Assembly: GCA_002293535.1 (NCBI GenBank)
Contig: DBDK01000001.1
Span: 1-32,376, forward strand
DNA from: Alistipes sp. UBA934
Lineage (GTDB): Bacteria > Bacteroidota > Bacteroidia > Bacteroidales > Rikenellaceae
Direction: 5' to 3'
DNA: 32,376 bases
Shown here: positions 8,383-16,797 of the stretch, one piece after another
How positions within the stretch are numbered: the first letter of the stretch is position 1
Layout: each line of letters starts with the position of its first letter
The notes under the pieces: model-generated
Database searches by the model: none
The model's input: the letters and a program-made list of their open reading frames with translations, nothing else
Told to the model about the DNA's origin: nothing
Made by a program: the position numbers and the translations under genes

Positions 8383-9729
8383 ATGAAGACTTTTCCAAGG
8401 GGCGGCATCCATCCGCCGAGCAATAAACTTAGCGCGGGCGAGCCGATCAAGGTTTTGCCACTTCCTGCAAGTGCAGTTATCCCGTTGTCGCAACACCTCG
8501 GAGCTCCAGCGGTAGCCCAAGTTGCTAAGGGCGACAAAGTAGTTGTGGGTCAGCTGATTGCAAGCGCAGGCGGATTCGTTTCGGCCAACGTACACTCGCC
8601 TGTTTCGGGCACTGTGACTGCTGTCGAACCTGTCGCTAACGGCTCCGGCGTGAAGGTTATGTCGGTCGTGATCGCGGTAGAAGGCGACGAGTGGTTACCG
8701 ACTATAGATCGCTCCCCTAACCTTGTGACCGATTGCAGATTAGAGCCTTCGGAAATAGTCGCAAAGATAGCCGAGGCGGGCATCGTCGGAATGGGCGGCG
8801 CGACTTTTCCCACTCAGGTAAAGCTATCGCCTCCTCCGGGAAAAAAAGCCGAAGTGCTGATTATCAACGGTGTAGAATGCGAACCTTATCTGACGAGCGA
8901 CCATCGCATTATGCTCGAACACACTTCTCAAGTAATTGTTGGTGTGGGACTTATCGCACGTGCACTGGGTGTCGAAAAAACCTATATCGGCGTTGAAAAC
9001 AACAAACCCGATGCAATCGAGCAACTGCGCAAGGTGGTTGCCGAGATGGTTCGCGCATTACCCCACCATATCGAGGTCGTTCCGTTGAAGGTCAGGTATC
9101 CGCAAGGTGGTGAAAAACAACTCATTGCAGCTATCACCGGTCGCGCGGTTCCTTCGATGGGGTTGCCGATCGACGTTGGTTGCGTGGTTCAGAATGTCGG
9201 CACGGCGTTGGCGGTTTACGAAGCCGTGCAAAAGAATAAACCGCTGATAGAGAGAGTGGTAACCCTAACTGGCAAGGATATTCCTGCGCCGTCGAACTTT
9301 CTCACCCGTATCGGTACGCCGGTTTCGGATCTGATCAAGGCGGCGGGTGGTTTACCTGTTGATACTCAAAAAGTTATTGGTGGCGGTCCAATGATGGGTC
9401 GCGCAATGTCCAATATCGACGCGCCAGTCACAAAGGGTACATCGGGAATCCTCGTCGTCGGCCCGAAAGAAGCCTCGCGGTGCGCCGAGACTGCCTGCAT
9501 AAAGTGCGGTAAGTGCGTGACTGTCTGTCCGATGGCTCTCGAACCTTACCTGCTGAGTCGCCTAACCCAAAAACAACTTTGGAGCGAGGCCGAGGCGGGA
9601 GCAATTTTCGATTGCATCGAGTGTGGCAGTTGCGCTTACACCTGCCCTGCAAGGGTGCCGCTACTGGACTGGATCCGCCTCGGAAAGACCGAAGTAAATA
9701 AGATAATCCGCACAAGACTAAGTTGTTAG
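8383..9729 (+). CDS. rnfC: Rnf complex subunit C (NADH/FMN and iron-sulfur)
   Basis: 448 residues. The N-terminus F-P-R-G-G-I-H-P-P opens a domain related to the flavin/NADH subunit of complex I; a glycine-rich G-M-G-G-A-T-F-P segment lies near residue 130. Two C-x2-C-x2-C-x3-C-P clusters near residues 372 and 411 bind [4Fe-4S]. RnfC is the peripheral subunit where NAD+ is reduced or NADH oxidised. The protein ends soon after the second cluster, without the long Ala/Lys-rich tail of enterobacterial RnfC. The 45 nt between rnfC and rnfD show no terminator. Confidence 0.95.
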   Translation: MKTFPRGGIHPPSNKLSAGEPIKVLPLPASAVIPLSQHLGAPAVAQVAKGDKVVVGQLIASAGGFVSANVHSPVSGTVTAVEPVANGSGVKVMSVVIAVEGDEWLPTIDRSPNLVTDCRLEPSEIVAKIAEAGIVGMGGATFPTQVKLSPPPGKKAEVLIINGVECEPYLTSDHRIMLEHTSQVIVGVGLIARALGVEKTYIGVENNKPDAIEQLRKVVAEMVRALPHHIEVVPLKVRYPQGGEKQLIAAITGRAVPSMGLPIDVGCVVQNVGTALAVYEAVQKNKPLIERVVTLTGKDIPAPSNFLTRIGTPVSDLIKAAGGLPVDTQKVIGGGPMMGRAMSNIDAPVTKGTSGILVVGPKEASRCAETACIKCGKCVTVCPMALEPYLLSRLTQKQLWSEAEAGAIFDCIECGSCAYTCPARVPLLDWIRLGKTEVNKIIRTRLSC

Positions 9730-9774
9730 CCGCGACGTCGGCAGCGATTAAACAGATTAAGCATACTGTAAATT

Positions 9775-10731
9775 ATGGCAAATAAATTAATAATCTCTCA
9801 GTCGCCACACGTTTTCACCCCGCGTGGGACGACGAGCATTATGGGCGATGTGCTTATTGCCCTTTTGCCTGCGCTGGCCGTGTCGGTGTGGGTGTTCGGA
9901 TGGCAGGTGCTGGCCGTGACGGTGGTGTCCGTCGCCTGTTGCGTGGTGTTTGAATGGCTGATACAGAGATATTTGATCAAAGGGCCTGCAACGATCGGCA
10001 ATCTTTCGGCAGTTGTCACAGGGGTACTTTTGGCGTTCAATTTGCCGAGTTCGATTCCACTGTGGCTCGTTATTTTGGGTTCATTCGTGGCGATAGCAAT
10101 CGGGAAAATGACCTTCGGAGGTCTTGGAAAGAACCCTTTTAACCCCGCGCTGGTCGGTCGCGTGTTCCTGTTGATCGCCTATCCGGTGCAGATGACAAGT
10201 TTTCCACCCGTCGATGGGATGACCGGCGCAACGCCGTTAGCCCTTGCTAAAGAGGCACTTAAAGGTGGTTGTTCGGTGAGCGATGTGATGGCGCAACTAA
10301 ATATGAACGACCTGTTGCTGGGGCTCAAGAGTGGCTCTTTCGGCGAGGTTGCCGCGCTGGCGTTGATTCTCGGTGGACTGTATTTGCTTGCTCGTAAGGT
10401 GATTACGTGGCATATTCCGGTTGCGGTACTGGGCACTATGGCTGCATTCAGCGCGATTTTGTGGTTCGTGGCACCGGACACCTATCTTTCACCTGCTGTC
10501 CACCTGCTGACCGGAGGCGCGATGCTCGGTGCGATCTTTATGGCCACAGACTACAGCACCTCACCTATGAGTCGGCGCGGAGGGCTGATCTTTGGTGCCG
10601 GTATTGGTTTGATTACCATTATTATACGCGTTTGGGGCGCATACCCCGAAGGGATGTCGTTCGCGATTTTGATTATGAACGCGCTCGTACCCCTTATTAA
10701 CAGGATCAAATTCGGGAGGGCTACGCGATGA
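9775..10731 (+). CDS. rnfD: Rnf complex subunit D (membrane, covalent FMN)
   Basis: 318 residues of mostly hydrophobic sequence with multiple membrane helices, of the NqrB/RnfD family. The T-G-A-T-P-L-A motif contains T153, the expected threonine for phosphoester-linked FMN. The N-terminal S-P-H motif and the G-K-N-P-F-N-P-A-L segment are family features. RnfD is part of the membrane core that couples electron flow to Na+ or H+ pumping. Its TGA overlaps the ATG of rnfG. Confidence 0.95.
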   Translation: MANKLIISQSPHVFTPRGTTSIMGDVLIALLPALAVSVWVFGWQVLAVTVVSVACCVVFEWLIQRYLIKGPATIGNLSAVVTGVLLAFNLPSSIPLWLVILGSFVAIAIGKMTFGGLGKNPFNPALVGRVFLLIAYPVQMTSFPPVDGMTGATPLALAKEALKGGCSVSDVMAQLNMNDLLLGLKSGSFGEVAALALILGGLYLLARKVITWHIPVAVLGTMAAFSAILWFVAPDTYLSPAVHLLTGGAMLGAIFMATDYSTSPMSRRGGLIFGAGIGLITIIIRVWGAYPEGMSFAILIMNALVPLINRIKFGRATR

Positions 10732-11372
10732 AAAATTCACTACTGAATATGGTGCTCGTGCTTGGCGGTATTTCACTAATTGCCTCTGCCGGAGTAGGTT
10801 ACGTTTATAAAATCACAGAAGAGCCGATCGCATTGGCCGCAGAGGCAAACACGCGGGCGGCGCTGGCCGAGGTATTGCCGCCGTTCGACTCTACCCAGGC
10901 GAGTCAGCTGGTTTTGGATGAAATCCCAGTTGTGGTGCACACGGCAATAACCTCCGATGGTCAGGTAGTTGGTTATGCGGTCGAAACTGCCACACGAAAA
11001 GGGTTTTCAGGCGAGTTTCGCTTGATGGTCGGCTTTCTGCCTGACGGTAAAGTCCAGCGAGTCAGGGTACTGCAGCACGCGGAAACTCCGGGCCTCGGCA
11101 GCAAGATGACTGAAGATGGTAATCCACTGGAGACCAGTGTTGTGGGTCGCAATCCGTCGGAAATGAACCTTGCAGTCACCAAGGACGGTGGCGAGGTGGA
11201 TGCGCTGACGGCGGCTACGATCACTTCGCGCGCTTATGTTGATGCGGTGGCGCGTGCGTTCAACGCAATAATGACCGGAACACCGGCAGCGATTAAAACA
11301 GGCGACGAACCAATCGACACCTCGACCGGAGCCAGTTCACAAAATGCAGGAAAGGAGGCTGAAAATGAATAA
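10728..11372 (+). CDS. rnfG: Rnf complex subunit G (covalent FMN)
   Basis: 214 residues with an N-terminal membrane anchor (about 5-24) and an FMN-binding domain outside the membrane. The segment D-A-L-T-A-A-T-I-T-S holds T164, the expected FMN-linked threonine. The usual S-G-A-T motif is T-A-A-T here, a mild variant. The segment H-A-E-T-P-G-L-G-S-K before it is a conserved family feature. The last 30 residues are polar and low-complexity. The start overlaps rnfD (ATGA) and the end overlaps rnfE by 8 nt. Confidence 0.95.
   Translation: MKNSLLNMVLVLGGISLIASAGVGYVYKITEEPIALAAEANTRAALAEVLPPFDSTQASQLVLDEIPVVVHTAITSDGQVVGYAVETATRKGFSGEFRLMVGFLPDGKVQRVRVLQHAETPGLGSKMTEDGNPLETSVVGRNPSEMNLAVTKDGGEVDALTAATITSRAYVDAVARAFNAIMTGTPAAIKTGDEPIDTSTGASSQNAGKEAENE
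11351..11358 (+). promoter_or_regulatory. Strong Shine-Dalgarno site of rnfE
   Basis: AAAGGAGG lies 6 nt before ATG 11365 and inside the rnfG coding region. It selects that ATG over the in-frame ATG at 11344. It is the only strong Shine-Dalgarno sequence I noticed in the window. Confidence 0.7.
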
Positions 11373-11955
11373 GTTACAGATTGTACTTTCGGGGATTGTG
11401 CGAAACAACCCCACGTTCGTACTGATGCTGGGGATGTGCCCAACGCTCGGCACGACGACCTCGGCGATAAACGGTGCAGGAATGGGTGCGGCGACGATGG
11501 CCGTGCTGATACTCTCTAACGCTGTTATCTCGCTGGTTAAAAACATCATACCGTCCAAGGTGAGGATCCCTGCATATATCGTCATCATTGCCGCGTTCGT
11601 GACGGTAGTAGAGCTCTGTATGAGGGCCTATCTGCCTGACTTATATCGCACTTTGGGTGTTTTCATCCCGCTTATCGTGGTGAATTGCATCATTCTCGGA
11701 CGTGCCGAGGGGTTCGCGGCCAAGAACGGGGTATTGGCTTCGGCGCTCGACGGCGTTGGAATCGGGCTCGGATTTACACTGTCACTTACCGTCATTGGCG
11801 CTGTGCGTGAGGCATTTGGCAGTGGATCGGTGTTCGGACAAATCTTCATTTCGGGTGACGGAATGTTGATCTTCGTGCTTGCTCCGGGGGCATTCCTCGT
11901 GCTGGGCTACCTGATGGTACTGTTTAATAAATTAACCGCTAAAATGAAGTCTTGA
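11365..11955 (+). CDS. rnfE: Rnf complex subunit E (membrane)
   Basis: 196 residues from ATG 11365, chosen because of the Shine-Dalgarno site and because M-N-K-L-Q-I-V-L-S-G-I is a normal RnfE N-terminus. Six membrane helices are expected. The N-N-P-T-F-V-L-M-L-G-M-C-P-T-L-G stretch and a later N-C-I-I-L-G-R-A-E supply the two cysteines that RnfA and RnfE share; in the related Nqr complex these ligate an intramembrane iron centre. The TGA lies 1 nt before the rnfA ATG. Confidence 0.95.
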   Translation: MNKLQIVLSGIVRNNPTFVLMLGMCPTLGTTTSAINGAGMGAATMAVLILSNAVISLVKNIIPSKVRIPAYIVIIAAFVTVVELCMRAYLPDLYRTLGVFIPLIVVNCIILGRAEGFAAKNGVLASALDGVGIGLGFTLSLTVIGAVREAFGSGSVFGQIFISGDGMLIFVLAPGAFLVLGYLMVLFNKLTAKMKS

Positions 11956-11956
11956 G

Positions 11957-12529
11957 ATGGAATATATCTTGATAATAATCAGCGCGATACTCGTAAATAA
12001 CGTCGTTTTTGCGCAGTTTTTGGGCATCTGTCCATTCCTGGGGGTTTCGGGCAAAGTTAGCACCTCGATGGGAATGGGTGCGGCAGTGGTTTTCGTCATC
12101 ACGATCGCCGCTGTTGTGGTTTATTTACTTCAGTATTACGTGCTTGTACCACTGGGCATCGACTATATGCAGACCATCGTTTTTATCCTTGTGATTGCGG
12201 CGCTGGTACAGATGGTGGAAATTGTGCTCAAGAAAGTGAGTCCTGCGCTCTATCAGGCTCTTGGGATTTTCCTGCCTCTGATCACAACCAACTGCGCCGT
12301 ACTTGGGGTAGCTATCTTGTTAGTGCAGAAACAATATAACCTTCTGCAATCAGTCACGTTCGCATTTTCGACAGCTGTGGGGTTTGCGCTCGCGTTGGTG
12401 ATTTTCGCCGGGATACGAGAAAGGCTTGAGTTGGACGACGTCCCTCAAGCCTTTCGTGGCACCCCTATCGCCCTGATTACCGCCGGTATTTTGGCGATGG
12501 CATTTATGGGCTTTTCCGGGTTAGTGTAA
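11957..12529 (+). CDS. rnfA: Rnf complex subunit A (membrane)
   Basis: 190 residues, six predicted helices, homologous to RnfE but inserted in the opposite orientation in this family. It has the matching motifs N-N-V-V-F-A-Q-F-L-G-I-C-P-F-L-G and N-C-A-V-L-G-V-A. It is the last gene of the nadE-rseC-rnfBCDGEA run and ends 12 nt from the stop codon of the convergent ompH gene. Confidence 0.95.
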   Translation: MEYILIIISAILVNNVVFAQFLGICPFLGVSGKVSTSMGMGAAVVFVITIAAVVVYLLQYYVLVPLGIDYMQTIVFILVIAALVQMVEIVLKKVSPALYQALGIFLPLITTNCAVLGVAILLVQKQYNLLQSVTFAFSTAVGFALALVIFAGIRERLELDDVPQAFRGTPIALITAGILAMAFMGFSGLV

Positions 12530-12543
12530 TCGGCATTCCGATT
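12528..12543. terminator. Small hairpin between convergent rnfA and ompH
   Basis: AATCGG-cattc-free loop-CCGAT T-type palindrome: stem 12528-12533 with 12538-12543, 4-nt loop CATT. It overlaps the stop codons of both genes. The stem is only 6 bp and the downstream tract is merely A/T-rich on the plus side, so a role as shared terminator is tentative. Confidence 0.35.
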
Positions 12544-13045
12544 ATTTAATACCGAGCTCTGTCTTAACCTTGGCGGTGATGTCGGTTACAGCAGTCGGGT
12601 CGAGGTAAACGGTCGATTGATCTTGGAACACGACAATGATTCCGTCGGCTTTGGCAATTTTTGCAATGGCCGCGTCGGCTTTCTCACGAAGAGGAGCGAT
12701 CAACTCACCCTGAGTGGTTTGAATACCATTTTGTGCGATCTGGAAGTAGTCTTCGAGGCGTTGCTGAAGTTCGCGAATCTCATTCTCCTTCAGTTCACGA
12801 ACAGTTGTCGATAGAGTTTCAGAGTTTTTCTGATAGTCATTCAACTTGTTGTTCAATTCGACCTGCCAGCTCTCAAGTTGCTCCTCATACTCGGCCTGAA
12901 CCTTTTCAACACCACTTTGAACGCTAGCCATTTCGGGCATTGCCTGAATTACGCCCGGATAGTCGATACGACCGAACTTCTGCGCAAAAACTGAAGTGGA
13001 GCCCATCAAAAGAGCCGCCACCAGTAAAAAAATTGTTTTCTTCAT
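12542..13045 (-). CDS. OmpH/Skp-family periplasmic chaperone (distal copy)
   Basis: 167 residues. A signal peptide of about 21 residues (M-K-K-T-I-F-L-L-V-A-A-L-L) ends at V-F-A-Q. The rest is a long charged helical region (residues 45-115, coiled-coil prongs) framed by short beta segments, the Skp plan. These chaperones hold unfolded outer-membrane proteins in the periplasm for the BAM complex. It is the second of two tandem paralogs after bamA, with 19 nt between them, and the last gene of the nadK-uppS-bamA run. Confidence 0.88.
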   Translation of the reverse strand: MKKTIFLLVAALLMGSTSVFAQKFGRIDYPGVIQAMPEMASVQSGVEKVQAEYEEQLESWQVELNNKLNDYQKNSETLSTTVRELKENEIRELQQRLEDYFQIAQNGIQTTQGELIAPLREKADAAIAKIAKADGIIVVFQDQSTVYLDPTAVTDITAKVKTELGIK

Positions 13046-13064
13046 CTTTTATTATTAGGTTTGG

Positions 13065-13571
13065 TTATTTCACAATAGCGATGAGTGCATCTGTGTGATT
13101 CACAGCAGGTTTATAGTACAAAATCGTCGGATTGGATGCTACGTCGAGTACAATGTCATAGCCCCTTTCGGCAGCATATTTTTCGATCGCAGCAAATACT
13201 CTGTCCTGAATCGGTTTGATGAGTTCCACGCGGCGCTTCATAATTGTACCCTCCTCACCGAACGTTTCCTGCTGAAATTTGGTGATCTCATTCTCGCGAT
13301 CGACGATCCACTGTTCGGTCTGTTGGCGTTCGACAGCACTCATCGAGGCCTTGCGGCTCTGGTAGTTGTTGAAGGTATCTTCGAGCTGATTGAAGGCATC
13401 ATCGACCTGCTTTTGATAACGCTCGGCATCGGCCTCAAGGGTCGATTGAGCGGTATTGTAGGCTGCGATCGACTTGAAAATCTTTTCGCTGTCCACAACC
13501 ATATAGTTCTGGGCAAGAGCAGCGCCGGTCCACAGAACCAAGGCGACGAGAATCAAAAATGTCTTTTTCAT
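13065..13571 (-). CDS. OmpH/Skp-family periplasmic chaperone (proximal copy)
   Basis: 168 residues with a signal peptide ending at A-A-L-A-Q (about residue 21). The opening N-Y-M-V-V-D-S-E-K-I-F is followed by a charged helical region (about 40-115) and a C-terminal segment D-I-V-L-D-V-A-S-N-P-T-I-L-Y, typical of bacteroidal OmpH. It lies 26 nt after bamA. The two copies differ enough to be old paralogs rather than a fresh duplication; tandem ompH genes behind bamA are common in this phylum. Confidence 0.9.
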   Translation of the reverse strand: MKKTFLILVALVLWTGAALAQNYMVVDSEKIFKSIAAYNTAQSTLEADAERYQKQVDDAFNQLEDTFNNYQSRKASMSAVERQQTEQWIVDRENEITKFQQETFGEEGTIMKRRVELIKPIQDRVFAAIEKYAAERGYDIVLDVASNPTILYYKPAVNHTDALIAIVK

Positions 13572-13597
13572 AATCTATAATTTGTTAGAATTGTCGC

Positions 13598-16099
13598 CTA
13601 AAACTCCTGTCCGATCGTGAAGTGTATCTGGCTTCCACTACGTCTTGTTCCGCCGGCGGGGGGATCGAAGCCCCAAGCCCAGTCGAAGCCCAGCATCCCG
13701 ACGATCGGCAGGAATACCCTGACACCCACTCCGGCCGAACGCTTGACCTGAAACGGATTGAACTTCTGCCACGACGAGAAACCATTACCTGCTTCCGCAA
13801 AAACCAAGCCGTAAATGGTCGATCGTGGCTGCAACAGGAACGGATAACGAAGTTCCAGCGTGTATTTGTTGTAAACACGGGCGTTGTCATTGATCAGTTG
13901 GCTCTCCGTCGGCACCAATTCGCCCTCCTTGTAGCCACGCATAGCTATGATGTCCTCGCCGTAAAGCGTGTAGCCACTCATCCCATCGCCACCGACACGG
14001 AAACCCTCGAACGGTGAGAGCTTATTCTTGTTGTAATGACCCAAATAACCCATCTCCAGACGCGCCATCAGCACCAGTTTTTGGTCTGTCGTCAGAGGAT
14101 GGAAAAAGCGTCCCTTGAGCTGCCACTTGTGGTACTCGATCCAGCGATAGCGATCCGAGTCGGGCAACGTGGGGTCGGAGTAGTCATATTTATCCATCAG
14201 CGACCACGGCGGAGTAAGGGTAAGACCCAGAGAGAACTCGGAGCCATAGCGCGGATAGATGGGTTGGCTGACCGATGAACGACCGAATATCGTCTTCAAT
14301 GTGAAGATATTACTGTTGCCCGTACCCATCAAAAAGCTGCCCCAGTTGTTCAACATATATCGTTGATAGCCGCCTTCGGTATAGAGCGTGAAGTATTGGT
14401 CCGGCCAGCGCAGACGGAAACCGATTCCCGCCGCAAGCCCCAGCGTGTGGAAATACGCAGTGCTCTGCTGCCAGATGTAATAGGCGTTGCTCTCGGAGGA
14501 GTAATAGCCGCTAATAGTCAGTGAATGAGGCTTTTTAGCACCCAGCCAAGGTTCCGTGAAGCTCACCGACAGCGCACCGTAATATTGGCCGTTGGTTTGG
14601 CCGCGGATAGCCAATTGCTGGTTTTGTCCTTGGGGATAGGGCCGCCACTCTCTCTTTTTGAAGAAGTTCTTGAGCGAGAGATTATTCAACTCGACCCCGA
14701 CCGAACCCACGAACATTCCCGCGCCCCAACCACCGGAGACGTCCAGTTTGTCGGAAGGCTGCTCTTCGAGCTGCCACGAAATGTCTACCAGATTATTGCT
14801 GACGGGCTGAATGTCGGGCGCGATAGCTTCGGGATTAAAGTGGTTCATTCCTCCCAGACGATATATGGTGCTCATAATGAGTTCGCGACTGTAAAGTTCG
14901 CCCGGATAAGTCGAAAGCTCGCGGCGAACCACGTTATCGTTTACGCGTTCATTGCCGATAATGCCAACGTTGTTGATAGTAAATGGCTCTCCCTCGAATA
15001 TTTTTATCTCAAGGTCGAGCGAATCGGTGCCCACGACCACCTCTGCCGGCTCGATCGCCGACATCAGGTAGCCTTTGTTTTGGTAAAGCGCCGTTATAGT
15101 CGAGTTGTCCTCTATGTTGGGTTCGCGACCCACGCCAAGGCGTTTATGAAGCGACTTGCGGTCATAGGTAGCCCCCTTCTCCACACCCAGCAGTTCGTCG
15201 AGCATATCGGTGGGATAAATCGTGTTGCCTACCCAGCTCACGTTCCTGTAATAAAACTTGTTACTCTCGTCCAACGTAATGTCGATACCCATTCGTTTGG
15301 GGTTGATGGCGTAGATCGAGTCGCGCAGGATGGTGGCATTGCGATAGCCCTTGGAGTTGTAAAAATCGAGCAGATTTTCCTTGTCGGCCTCATACTCCTC
15401 CTCCTTGAACTTGTTGCTCTTGAAAAAGTTAATGCTAACCTGATTCGTCTTTTTGAAGGTTCGGCGCAACTTGCCGGCCTTGAAATTTTCGTTGCCTATG
15501 AAATTGACGGCGCCGATCCGCACTTTCTCACCCTTATCGACCACAAAAGTGACATTCACGGCGTTGTTGATGAGTGAGTCATTGTCGATTCGGGTGTTCA
15601 CGGTCGCGTTACGGAAGCCCTTGCCCGAAAAATACTCCTCGATATAGAATTTGTTTTTGTCCAGAATGTAAGCCGAAAGTTCGCTACCCGGCCTCAATTT
15701 GAGGTTTTCCGCCAACTCCGTCGCCTCCTGCTTGCGAGTTCCCTCATAGCGCCACCTCACGACCCTTGGGCGCTCGGTGAGATACACGTCGATAGAAACC
15801 GAATCGCCAACCGGAGTGGTGATGATATCCACGTCAGAATAATAGCGCATACTCCACACTTTGTCGATGGCCTGGGCAACATAATCGCTCGGAAGGGTCA
15901 CCGTGTCACCCACCGCCATTCCGATAGCCGAACGCATTATCTCTTCGGGATAGTAGCGGTTGCCGTGGATCGTCACTCCCCTGACCACATAGTCGCGCGG
16001 ACTATCGTAGTCCATCATACGGAGCGAGTCCGTGGGGCTTTGGGCGTTCGCGACGAATGTGCTAAACAGCAAAAGAACAATGATTATCGTGTTTCTCAT
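13598..16099 (-). CDS. bamA: Outer membrane protein assembly factor BamA
   Basis: 833 residues. A signal peptide (about 20 residues, ending V-A-N-A-Q) is followed by POTRA domains to about residue 430 (for example V-R-G-V-T-I-H-G-N-R-Y and I-G-A-V-N-F-I-G-N-E-N-F) and a beta-barrel to the end. The last residue is Phe (I-G-Q-E-F), as is normal for a C-terminal barrel signal. BamA folds and inserts outer-membrane proteins. Its ATG overlaps the uppS stop (ATGA), and two OmpH chaperones follow, so membrane-carrier synthesis and outer-membrane assembly are co-transcribed. Confidence 0.95.
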   Translation of the reverse strand: MRNTIIIVLLLFSTFVANAQSPTDSLRMMDYDSPRDYVVRGVTIHGNRYYPEEIMRSAIGMAVGDTVTLPSDYVAQAIDKVWSMRYYSDVDIITTPVGDSVSIDVYLTERPRVVRWRYEGTRKQEATELAENLKLRPGSELSAYILDKNKFYIEEYFSGKGFRNATVNTRIDNDSLINNAVNVTFVVDKGEKVRIGAVNFIGNENFKAGKLRRTFKKTNQVSINFFKSNKFKEEEYEADKENLLDFYNSKGYRNATILRDSIYAINPKRMGIDITLDESNKFYYRNVSWVGNTIYPTDMLDELLGVEKGATYDRKSLHKRLGVGREPNIEDNSTITALYQNKGYLMSAIEPAEVVVGTDSLDLEIKIFEGEPFTINNVGIIGNERVNDNVVRRELSTYPGELYSRELIMSTIYRLGGMNHFNPEAIAPDIQPVSNNLVDISWQLEEQPSDKLDVSGGWGAGMFVGSVGVELNNLSLKNFFKKREWRPYPQGQNQQLAIRGQTNGQYYGALSVSFTEPWLGAKKPHSLTISGYYSSESNAYYIWQQSTAYFHTLGLAAGIGFRLRWPDQYFTLYTEGGYQRYMLNNWGSFLMGTGNSNIFTLKTIFGRSSVSQPIYPRYGSEFSLGLTLTPPWSLMDKYDYSDPTLPDSDRYRWIEYHKWQLKGRFFHPLTTDQKLVLMARLEMGYLGHYNKNKLSPFEGFRVGGDGMSGYTLYGEDIIAMRGYKEGELVPTESQLINDNARVYNKYTLELRYPFLLQPRSTIYGLVFAEAGNGFSSWQKFNPFQVKRSAGVGVRVFLPIVGMLGFDWAWGFDPPAGGTRRSGSQIHFTIGQEF

Positions 16100-16797
16100 C
16101 TTCCGTATCTTCTTTCTCGACGGGCAAACTCCGCCAGAGCTTCATTAAAGTGGTTTTCGTCGAAGTCGGGCCACATCACCGGCGTGAAATACAACTCGGC
16201 ATAGGCCGCCTGCCACAACAAAAAATTACTCAACCTCTGCTCTCCTCCCGTACGAATGACGAGATCGGGATCGGGCATCGGCGCTGTATAAAGTTGGTCG
16301 GAGAGCGTCTGCTCCGTTATCATCACCGGCGAAAGCTCTCCGGTGAGGGCCTTTGAGGCGATTTGCGACGCCGCGCGGGTGATCTCGCTACGTGACGAAT
16401 AATTTATAGCCAACACGACCGTTAGTTTCTCTCCTGAAGCAGTTTCACTCTCAATTTGCTCTATGTGGCGGCGAACCTTTTCCGGCACTCCTCCCCTCGC
16501 TCCTATCACCTTAACCCTCACCCCTTGTGCCCTCAGTTCCGGTGCCTCTTTCACAACACTGTCACAAAGCAGCTCCATCAACGCGTCCACTTCTTCGGCG
16601 GGCCGACCCCAGTTTTCGGTCGAAAATGCGTAAAACGTAAGCCAGCGAACCCCCGCAACTAATGCTCCACGGATGCAGGCACGCACGCTTTCGGTTCCAT
16701 TGGTGTGTCCCCAAACTCTTTCGCGCCCGTGAGAGGCAGCCCAACGGCCGTTTCCGTCCATTATCAGGGCCACGTGGATTGGTGTCGGTGAATTCAT
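16096..16797 (-). CDS. uppS: Undecaprenyl diphosphate synthase
   Basis: 233 residues. The cis-prenyltransferase motifs are complete: M-D-G-N-G-R-W-A with catalytic D14, F-Y-A-F-S-T-E-N-W-G-R-P, and D-L-V-I-R-T-G-G-E-Q-R-L-S-N-F-L-L-W-Q. The enzyme makes the C55 lipid carrier for peptidoglycan and surface polysaccharides at the inner membrane. The ATG directly follows the nadK stop codon (TAAATG). A TACCTTTG that resembles a -7 box lies within the last nadK codons (16807-16814), 9 nt before the ATG; an internal promoter is possible but unproven. Confidence 0.95.
   Translation of the reverse strand: MNSPTPIHVALIMDGNGRWAASHGRERVWGHTNGTESVRACIRGALVAGVRWLTFYAFSTENWGRPAEEVDALMELLCDSVVKEAPELRAQGVRVKVIGARGGVPEKVRRHIEQIESETASGEKLTVVLAINYSSRSEITRAASQIASKALTGELSPVMITEQTLSDQLYTAPMPDPDLVIRTGGEQRLSNFLLWQAAYAELYFTPVMWPDFDENHFNEALAEFARRERRYGR

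Noticed and set aside
14525..15577. 350-codon open frame on the plus strand inside bamA
   Set aside because: It is the antisense shadow of bamA, with no motif or start signal, and the bamA frame has clear POTRA and barrel sequence.
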